Shown: piece after piece, positions 7,004 through 12,131 of the stretch | Layout: every line of letters starts with the position of its first letter | Numbering within the stretch: the first letter of the stretch is position 1 | NCBI GenBank assembly: GCA_001464255.1 | Contig: LNFD01000199.1 | Coordinates: 1 to 12,131, forward strand | Origin: Actinomycetales bacterium Ga0077552 | GTDB lineage: Bacteria > Actinomycetota > Actinomycetes > Actinomycetales > Microbacteriaceae | Direction of reading: 5' to 3' | Length of the DNA: 12,131 nt | Notes under the pieces: model-generated | The model's database searches: none | The model's input: the letters and a program-made list of their open reading frames with translations, nothing else | What the model was told of the DNA's origin: nothing | Position numbers and translations under genes: made by a program

Positions 7004-8137
7004 GTGCCGACGACGCCCGAGCATCCCGAGCCGTCACCCGCCGCGGGTGACGCGCCCGACCACGTCGTGACGCACCTCTTCGACAGCGAGCTCGAGCGGC
7101 TCGCCTTCGGTCGCGCCGACACGCCCGCCGAGCGGGCCCGCGCCGCGGCCGCCGTGCGCGAGCTCGCGCGCCGCGAGGCCGACCACGCCGCGCGCAGCGG
7201 CGAGACGGTCGAGCAGAGCCCCGAGGTCGCCACCCGCGATCGCGCGCGCGGCGCCGGTGCTGCGGCCGGCACCGGCGCCCGCACCCCCGACCGACGAGAC
7301 CTCTCGACCCGAGCGCGCTGGGGTCGGGGCGTCGCGATCGGGGCGGCGAGCATCCTGGGCCTGGCGATCGTGGCAACGCTGCTGCCAGCTGTTCCCGCAC
7401 CCGAGACCCCCGCTTCGTCGCTCGACGTGTTCGACCGCGCGGCGACCGACGACGAGATCGTGCTCGGCGAGCAGCTGGAGCGCGAGGGCCTGCGGCTCAG
7501 CGTCGCCCCGCGCGTGATCGCCGAGCGCGACGGCGCGCGCATCGCCGCCTACCGGCTCGTCATCACGACCCCCACCGAGCGGCCGCGCAACGAGGTGTGC
7601 CTCATCGCCGTCGCCGAGCGTGCGCTCGGAGCCCCGCAGTGCGTCGAGCGTGAGGGCCTGCAGGCGAGCCTCGCGGGCCGCTCGGGCCGCTACGTCGTGC
7701 AGTGGGGTCCGTCGGGCGCGCCCACCGTCTCCGTGCTCGCCGCGACCGACGCGACGATCGCGCAGCCGCGCTCGCTCGCCGCCGACGCGTTCTTCCCGGA
7801 TGCTCCGCGCCCCGACGACGAGACCTACGCCGGTCTGCTGCGCACCCTGCATCCGGATGACCGGCTCCTCGTGCGCGTGCTCTCAAGCACGCCCGGCTGG
7901 GACGCCGTGGGCACGCTCGTGGCCTCTCCCGCGACCGGGCTCTGGTCGTACTGCGTGCACCTCTTCGCGCGCGACCTCGAGCCGCAGGCCCAACTGGGCG
8001 CGAGCGTCACGTGCGCGGGCCGCGAGGCCTTCGAGCGCGACGGCCTCGTCGCCCATGCACGCGCGGACGGCGGCTCCGTGGTGCTCGAGTGGCGCCCCGA
8101 CGACACGGTGCGGGTCACGACGACACTCTCGGAGTGA
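7004..8137 (+). CDS. Paralog gene 2: single-pass membrane protein, unknown function, four-cysteine exported region (type B)
   Basis: Not a family I can name. With the GTG start at 7004 the protein has 377 residues. The cytoplasmic part carries SELERLAFGR (28-37), a variant of the WAYGR motif shared by all four paralogs, followed by an alanine-rich helix ending VRELARREA. One hydrophobic helix lies at about 109-131 after RARWGR. The exported part opens with SSLDVFDRAATDDE and contains only four cysteines (199, 213, 317, 337). The first copy shows APRVI, EVCLIAV, PQCVEREG and VVQWGPSGAP; the second shows SYCVHL, VTCAGREAFERDG and VVLEWRPDD. It is closest to paralog 3, which shares SSLxVFDR and TDxE. 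The gap to gene 1 is 58 bases and to gene 3 is 37. An alternative ATG at 6977 would add nine residues. Confidence 0.86.
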   Translation: MPTTPEHPEPSPAAGDAPDHVVTHLFDSELERLAFGRADTPAERARAAAAVRELARREADHAARSGETVEQSPEVATRDRARGAGAAAGTGARTPDRRDLSTRARWGRGVAIGAASILGLAIVATLLPAVPAPETPASSLDVFDRAATDDEIVLGEQLEREGLRLSVAPRVIAERDGARIAAYRLVITTPTERPRNEVCLIAVAERALGAPQCVEREGLQASLAGRSGRYVVQWGPSGAPTVSVLAATDATIAQPRSLAADAFFPDAPRPDDETYAGLLRTLHPDDRLLVRVLSSTPGWDAVGTLVASPATGLWSYCVHLFARDLEPQAQLGASVTCAGREAFERDGLVAHARADGGSVVLEWRPDDTVRVTTTLSE

Positions 8138-8161
8138 AGACGTCGCACCGCGACCGCGTGG

Positions 8162-8167
8162 TTGACT
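8162..8167 (+). promoter_or_regulatory. Putative -10 box of paralog gene 3
   Basis: TTGACT seven bases before the ATG at 8175, in the context GTGGTTGACTGGGCGCC. The parA -10 region reads TAGACTGGGC, so ten bases around the box are nearly the same. No ribosome binding site lies between box and ATG, fitting a leaderless mRNA. No clear -35 box. Confidence 0.42.
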
Positions 8168-8174
8168 GGGCGCC

Positions 8175-9434
8175 ATGAGCGAGGATCTCTCGACCGCCGA
8201 CGACGCGCAGCTCGCGCGCTGGGCCTACGGGCGCCCGGGGTCGGCGGCGGAGGCCGAGCGGTCGCGACGGGCGGCCGAGGAGCTCGAGCGGCGCGCGGCC
8301 GCACGGGTGCCCGCTCCCCCAGCGCAGACGCAGAGGGCCGCCGCCGCGCCGCGACCGTGGCCCGTCCCCGGCGGCCGTCCGACAGCCGCGCGAGCGCCCG
8401 AGATCTCCGACGCGCCCGCCCTCGACGGCGATACGGCCGACCAGGAGTCGGCCGGTCGCGGGGCACGAGCGCTCCCGCGCCGCCGCATCCTCGTCGCCGT
8501 CGGCCTCGTCGCGGCGATCGGTGTCGCCGCGAGCATCGCGATCCCGCCCCTGCTCGACTCGGGGCCCTCGCCTCGCAGTTCCCTCGCCGTCTTCGACCGC
8601 GAATTCACGGATGAGGAGCGCGAATACCTGACCCTGCTGCAGCGCGAGGGCCAGCGCGTGAACGTCGGCCCGCGCGTCATCGGCGGAGCAGAGTACGGCA
8701 CGGTGCTCGCCTACCGATCGATCCGGAGCGACCCCGGGCAGCCCGAGCGCGATCAGGTGTGCCTCGCCGTCGCCGAGTACGAGCGCGCTGCGCAATCGCC
8801 GCAGATCAACGACTGGCAGTGCGTCGATCGCGACGACTTCGAGGCCGAGGGCGCGCGGCTGACGCTCTTCGGGCTCGGGGGCCAGTACGACGTCGACTGG
8901 GGGCCGAGCGGCCGGGCGCGGGTCGACGTCATCATGACCGAGGCGCAGCGCCTCGCCTTCGAACCCGGCGTCGAGACCCCCTTCCTCGACCGACCGGCCA
9001 CGGCCCTGGAGCAGGAGTACCTCGAGGACCAGCTCGTGGCCGAGCAGACCGAGGTCATCCCAGAGCAGGTGCGCTTCATCTTCCCGCTCGCGAACTTCGT
9101 CGACCCCGAGGGCTCCACCGGCGAGTGGCGCGCCCCTGAGGCAGGCGGCTCGTGGATCGCCGCCTCGACCGTGGTCGCCATCGGCTCGGGCGAGCGGCTC
9201 GCGTGCCTGAGCGTGATCGACCTCCGCGAGCTCGAGCCGGGCGAGCTCGCCACCGGCGTCGCGGCCGAGGGCGCCGCACCGGTGGGCACGCAGGCCGAGA
9301 GCGCCTGCCTCGCGATCTCACAGTTCGATGGCCGGGCCTTGACCTTCACGATCGAGCGCGAGGGCGTGACGATCATCGTCACCTGGAGCTCGACGGGCGA
9401 TATCTCGGCGCTGACGACCGGCGCAACCCCGTGA
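8175..9434 (+). CDS. Paralog gene 3: single-pass membrane protein, unknown function, four-cysteine exported region (type B)
   Basis: Longest of the four at 419 residues; no family recognised. The cytoplasmic start MSEDLSTADDAQLARWAYGR (1-20) is close to that of paralog 1 (MTDDLSTPDL). It is followed by an alanine-rich helix ending EELERRAAA and a proline-rich linker (about 45-80). RRR at 102-104 leads into one hydrophobic helix (about 105-126). The exported part begins SSLAVFDREFTDEE and holds only four cysteines (196, 216, 344, 378). The first domain copy has GPRVI, QVCLAV, WQCVDRDDFEAEG and VDWGPSG. The second has LACLSV, SACLAI and IIVTWSSTG, with 33 residues between its cysteines compared with 13-19 in the other pairs. 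Its stop overlaps the GTG of paralog 4 (GTGA), so those two are probably co-translated. Confidence 0.88.
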   Translation: MSEDLSTADDAQLARWAYGRPGSAAEAERSRRAAEELERRAAARVPAPPAQTQRAAAAPRPWPVPGGRPTAARAPEISDAPALDGDTADQESAGRGARALPRRRILVAVGLVAAIGVAASIAIPPLLDSGPSPRSSLAVFDREFTDEEREYLTLLQREGQRVNVGPRVIGGAEYGTVLAYRSIRSDPGQPERDQVCLAVAEYERAAQSPQINDWQCVDRDDFEAEGARLTLFGLGGQYDVDWGPSGRARVDVIMTEAQRLAFEPGVETPFLDRPATALEQEYLEDQLVAEQTEVIPEQVRFIFPLANFVDPEGSTGEWRAPEAGGSWIAASTVVAIGSGERLACLSVIDLRELEPGELATGVAAEGAAPVGTQAESACLAISQFDGRALTFTIEREGVTIIVTWSSTGDISALTTGATP

Positions 9435-10534
9435 AGAACGTCGACCGGGCGCAACTCGAGCGCTGGGCGTACGGTCGCTCGACGACCCCCGAGGAGTACG
9501 AGCGCGCCTCGCTCGCCGCCGACGAGCTGCAGCGCCGTGCGGCTGTCGAGCGCGAGCGCGCCGAGCTCGCTGCTCGTGAACCCTTCGCTCGCGCGGTCGC
9601 GCACGAAGGGGTCGACGACACCGCGGGCGAGCATCCGGAGCCGCTGACCGACGGCGAACGCCGCTCCCGCCGACGGATGCTCGCCACGGGCATCGCCGGT
9701 GTCACGGCAGCCGCGCTCGCCCTCGTCGGGGGCATCGTCGTGCTCAGCCAGCCGAACCCCGACCCCCTCGCCATCTTCGAGACGGAAGAGACGCAACTCG
9801 ACCGGAACTGGACTCAGAGGCTCGAGAGCTGGGGTTTCGGCCCCTTCATTGCGGGCCCGAGAACGACCGAGCTGGCCGACGAGCGCGTCATCATTGTTGC
9901 GAGGGTGTCGAATGTACCCGACGGTCGAAGCACGTCCTGGGACCCGTATTGCTTGTTCTTCGCGTCTCCGACCAACACCGGGGATGGTTCGTGGGGGCTC
10001 AGTTCGGAGTGCACCTATCCCGAGAAGTTCGAGCGTGAAGGCCTGACACTCCCTGACCGCCCCTCGGCCTCCGGCGACGGGTTCGACACCGCCATCTGGG
10101 GCCCCTCTGGCGAACCACGCTACGAACAGAATCTGCCGCTCGATGACAGCGAAAGCTCACCGTCGATCATCGACATCCTCACGAATCCTCTGTTCGGCTT
10201 TGAGCAGGTGGGGGATGTCGGTCCGATCATTCACGATCCGGATCGTTTGCTCATGGGCCCACACGTCGCGTACGACGCTCCCACAATCGCCGACGACCCT
10301 GTGGTCGTTCAGATGTACCTTCTCGACGGCCTCACCGAGACCGCTGAGCCCGAGCTCTGCATCCGCGTCACCCACCCCGACGGCGATCCCGCGACAGCAT
10401 GCACGCCCCTTTCGAGCGCGCGCGAGAACGGCATCTTCGTCGTCATGGCGATCGCCGATGAAAACTGGATCGTCAGCGTCGATGCCGCGGGCGTCGTGAA
10501 CGCCCAGCAGGCGCAGGTCGCGATTCCCGACTGA
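9431..10534 (+). CDS. Paralog gene 4: single-pass membrane protein, unknown function, four-cysteine exported region (type A), mosaic composition
   Basis: 367 residues from the GTG at 9431, which overlaps the stop of paralog 3 by four bases. The motif AQLERWAYGR starts only at residue 7, so the start is well placed; the alanine-rich helix ends DELQRRAA. RSRRRM (79-83) precedes one hydrophobic helix (about 84-106). DPLAIFE follows, as in paralog 1. The exported part has only four cysteines (174, 194, 310, 324): DGRSTSWDPYCLF, CTYPEKFEREG, AIWGPSGEP, then HDPDRLLMGP, ELCIRV, TACTPL and WIVSVDAAG, all matching paralog 1 in order. Odd: bases from about 9780 to 10500 are only about 57-63% GC in the lines I counted, against 70-80% in the first third of the gene and in its neighbours. 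Convergent with xerD, with eight bases between the stops. Confidence 0.86.
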   Translation: MKNVDRAQLERWAYGRSTTPEEYERASLAADELQRRAAVERERAELAAREPFARAVAHEGVDDTAGEHPEPLTDGERRSRRRMLATGIAGVTAAALALVGGIVVLSQPNPDPLAIFETEETQLDRNWTQRLESWGFGPFIAGPRTTELADERVIIVARVSNVPDGRSTSWDPYCLFFASPTNTGDGSWGLSSECTYPEKFEREGLTLPDRPSASGDGFDTAIWGPSGEPRYEQNLPLDDSESSPSIIDILTNPLFGFEQVGDVGPIIHDPDRLLMGPHVAYDAPTIADDPVVVQMYLLDGLTETAEPELCIRVTHPDGDPATACTPLSSARENGIFVVMAIADENWIVSVDAAGVVNAQQAQVAIPD

Positions 10535-10542
10535 CGCGTGCG

Positions 10543-11580
10543 CTAGAGCGCGCGCGGGTGCGCCGTCGCCCAGGCCTCGCGCACGGCATCTGCCGTCACG
10601 AGCGTGTAGAGCTGGGTCGTAGCGACACTCGCGTGCCCGAGCAGCTCTTGCACGACGCGCACGTCGGCGCCGCCCTCGAGCAGGTGGGTCGCGAACGAGT
10701 GGCGCAGGGTGTGCGGCGAGAGGTCGGCGGTGAGGGATGCCCGCGCCGCGGCATCCCGAATGACCAACCACACGCTCTGCCGCGACAACCGCGCGCCGCG
10801 CGCGCCGAGGAAGAGCGCGGGTGTCGAGGCTCCCCGGGGCGCGAGCAGCGGCCGCGCGCGCACGAGGTAGGCCTCGAGCGCCTCACGCGCGTAGCGCCCG
10901 AGCGGCACGATGCGCTGCTTGCGGCCCTTGCCGAAGAGGCGCACGGCGTCACCGACCGCGATTCCTCCGCCCTCGGTCGCCCCATCGCCGATGACATCAT
11001 CGACGGCGAGGTCGACGGCTTCACTCACCCGCGCACCCGTGGCGTAGAGCAGTTCGAGGAGGGCTCGATCGCGAAGCGCGATCGGGTCGTCGCCGCCGCA
11101 GGCTTCGAGCAGGCGCTCGACCTCGTCGATCGTGATCGCCTTCGGCAGTCGCTTCGCCTGCTTCGGCGGGCGCTGCTCGGCGGCGACATCGCGGGCGACG
11201 AGACCCTCTTCGACGAGGAAGCGGTGCCAGCCGCGCACGCTCGACAGCATGCGCGCGGCGCTCGAGGCGCTCACCCCCGCGCGGCCGTCGTGCGCCTCGC
11301 GCACCGCGACGACAAACGCCGAGACGTCGGCCTCAGCAATGGTCGCGGGGTCAGCGATCCCACGCTCAGTGAGATGCACCAGGTAGCGCGCGAGGTCGCG
11401 GCGGTAGGCCGAGACGGTGTGCGGCGAGCGTCCGCGCTCGAGCTGCACATGCCGAAGGTACCGCTCCGCGGCGCCCGCGAGCTGCGGTGATGTCGCCACC
11501 GCCCGGTCTTCGGGCGCACCCACTGGCGTGTCGCGGCTCACCGCCGGCGTGTCGCCGTCATCACCGGGGCGGGGCGACAC
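10543..11580 (-). CDS. xerD: Tyrosine recombinase XerD
   Basis: Site-specific recombinase that, with XerC at dif, resolves chromosome dimers before cell division. The 345-residue frame has the N-terminal core-binding (SAM-like) domain from about residue 31 (YLRHVQLERGRSPHTVSAYR) and the catalytic domain with every active-site residue: Arg184 in ATGARVSE, Lys218 in FGKGRKQR, His290/Arg293 in PHTLRHSFATHLL, His316 in LLGHAS and Tyr325 in TTQLYTLVT. The GTG at 11580 lies three bases after the Nudix stop, giving an extra 27-residue tail with a small repeat (DTPAVSRDTPVG). A GTG at 11499 would give the usual length of about 300 and may be the true start. XerD rather than XerC follows from the Nudix-xerD-parA-scp context. 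Confidence 0.95.
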   Translation of the reverse strand: MSPRPGDDGDTPAVSRDTPVGAPEDRAVATSPQLAGAAERYLRHVQLERGRSPHTVSAYRRDLARYLVHLTERGIADPATIAEADVSAFVVAVREAHDGRAGVSASSAARMLSSVRGWHRFLVEEGLVARDVAAEQRPPKQAKRLPKAITIDEVERLLEACGGDDPIALRDRALLELLYATGARVSEAVDLAVDDVIGDGATEGGGIAVGDAVRLFGKGRKQRIVPLGRYAREALEAYLVRARPLLAPRGASTPALFLGARGARLSRQSVWLVIRDAAARASLTADLSPHTLRHSFATHLLEGGADVRVVQELLGHASVATTQLYTLVTADAVREAWATAHPRAL

Positions 11581-11583
11581 CGC

Positions 11584-12131
11584 TCAGCCCCGCGAGCGCC
11601 GGGCGTGCTCGGCCAGCACGGCGGCCATGAAGATGCCGTTGTGCACGCGACCGGCGAGCACGGCATCCACCGCCTCGTCGAGCGCGACCCATCGCAGCAC
11701 GATGTCGGCCTCCTCCGAATCGCGCGCGAAGACTTCGGGCGCCGCCGAGAGCCCCGTCGCGCGGAAGACGTGGATCACTTCGTCCGACCCGCCGGGCGAG
11801 GTGTGCATCGTGATGAGCGGCTGCCACTCGGCGGCGACGAGGTCGGCCTCCTCGGCCAATTCTCGCCGCGCGGCCTCGAGCGGCGGCTCGCCCTCGACGT
11901 CGAGCAGCCCCGCGGGCAGCTCCCAGTTGCGCATCTGGATGGGGTGCCGGTACTGCTGGATGCTCAGCACCCGATCATCGGCATCGACAGCCAGCACGGC
12001 CACGGCGCCGGGGTGCTCCATGAACTCGCGTGTGAGGGCACCCTCGCCGTAGGCGAAGCGCTCGCGGCGGATATCCCACACGACGCCCGCGAAGGCCACG
12101 TCGCTCTGCAGCACCTCGACGCCGAACCCTT
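11584..12131 (-). CDS. Nudix hydrolase, ADP-ribose pyrophosphatase-like; start lies beyond the right window edge
   Basis: Probably hydrolyses ADP-ribose (or a similar nucleoside diphosphate derivative) to AMP and ribose 5-phosphate. Visible sequence: FAGVVWDIRRERFAYGEG, then REFMEHPGAVAVLAVD, IQQYRHPIQMRNWELPAGLL and the Nudix box. The box has E-x7-RELAEEAD, with the metal-binding glutamates present; the glycine of the textbook EExGU is Asp here, and one extra residue lies between the opening Gly and the first Glu. MHTSPGGSDEVIHVF is typical of ADP-ribose pyrophosphatases. A GTG at 12114 could be a start, but the frame stays open to the edge (GFGVEV) and homologues usually have such residues before this point, so the gene is taken as 5'-truncated. 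It is followed by xerD after three bases, as in M. tuberculosis (Rv1700-Rv1701). Confidence 0.92.
   Translation of the reverse strand, partial: GFGVEVLQSDVAFAGVVWDIRRERFAYGEGALTREFMEHPGAVAVLAVDADDRVLSIQQYRHPIQMRNWELPAGLLDVEGEPPLEAARRELAEEADLVAAEWQPLITMHTSPGGSDEVIHVFRATGLSAAPEVFARDSEEADIVLRWVALDEAVDAVLAGRVHNGIFMAAVLAEHARRSRG

Noticed and set aside
6977..7004. ATG at 6977 as start of paralog 2
   Set aside because: In frame, but it would place the conserved TTAACT motif inside the gene; the GTG at 7004 fits the pattern of paralogs 1 and 3. Not fully excluded.
5773..10534. Paralogs as anti-sigma factors
   Set aside because: The single-pass N-in topology resembles RsgI- or RskA-type proteins, but there is no zinc-binding HxxxCxxC motif in the cytoplasmic part (no cysteine there at all) and no sigma factor gene nearby.
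10540..10551. Possible terminator hairpin (GCGC-TAGA-GCGC) between gene 4 and xerD
   Set aside because: Only a four-base stem, overlaps the xerD stop codon, and has no U-run on either strand.
1..12131. CRISPR arrays, tRNA/rRNA genes, insertion sequences, attachment sites
   Set aside because: Searched for regular repeats, transposase motifs and tRNA-like arms by eye and found none. xerD is the housekeeping recombinase in its usual context, not a phage or integron integrase.

Overview
This is high-GC DNA (about 70-75% by eye). Gene content and order point to an actinobacterium, most likely a member of the Microbacteriaceae; the family assignment is an inference. The bulk of the window is a chromosome-maintenance and housekeeping block on the minus strand: Nudix hydrolase - xerD - [interruption] - parA - scpA - scpB - rluB-type pseudouridine synthase - tyrA - cmk - der. 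A similar order (Nudix, xerD ... parA-like, scpA, scpB, rluB-like, cmk, engA) is known in Mycobacterium tuberculosis (Rv1700 to Rv1713).

Region 1-5700 (minus strand) runs from parA down to der. The first five genes overlap one another by 4 to 17 bases and look like one transcriptional unit, started by a good sigma-A-like promoter placed so close to parA that the mRNA is probably leaderless. ParA and ScpA/ScpB serve chromosome segregation and condensation, RluB-type synthase and Der serve ribosome maturation, CMK makes (d)CDP, and TyrA feeds tyrosine synthesis. The der gene, cut by the left window edge, carries an apparent 16-base deletion exactly where the first P-loop begins. This breaks the frame and is either an assembly error or a real lesion.

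Region 5773-10534 (plus strand) is the unusual part. Four consecutive paralogous genes sit on the opposite strand between parA and xerD. I recognise no named family. Each encodes a protein of 367-419 residues with a conserved cytoplasmic segment (consensus LxRWAYGR followed by an alanine-rich helix ending ELxRRA), one transmembrane helix, and an exported part containing exactly four cysteines in two pairs, apparently two tandem copies of one domain. Genes 1 and 4 resemble each other, as do genes 2 and 3 (an A-B-B-A order). Genes 1-3 share a short motif (TTGACT or TTAACT) 6-7 bases before the start codon, suggesting leaderless transcripts. Gene 4 overlaps gene 3 by four bases, and its exported part has clearly lower GC than everything around it.

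Region 10543-12131 (minus strand) holds xerD and the Nudix hydrolase, whose start lies beyond the right edge. There is no gene-free stretch longer than about 75 bases, and I see no tRNA, rRNA, CRISPR array, transposase or insertion sequence.
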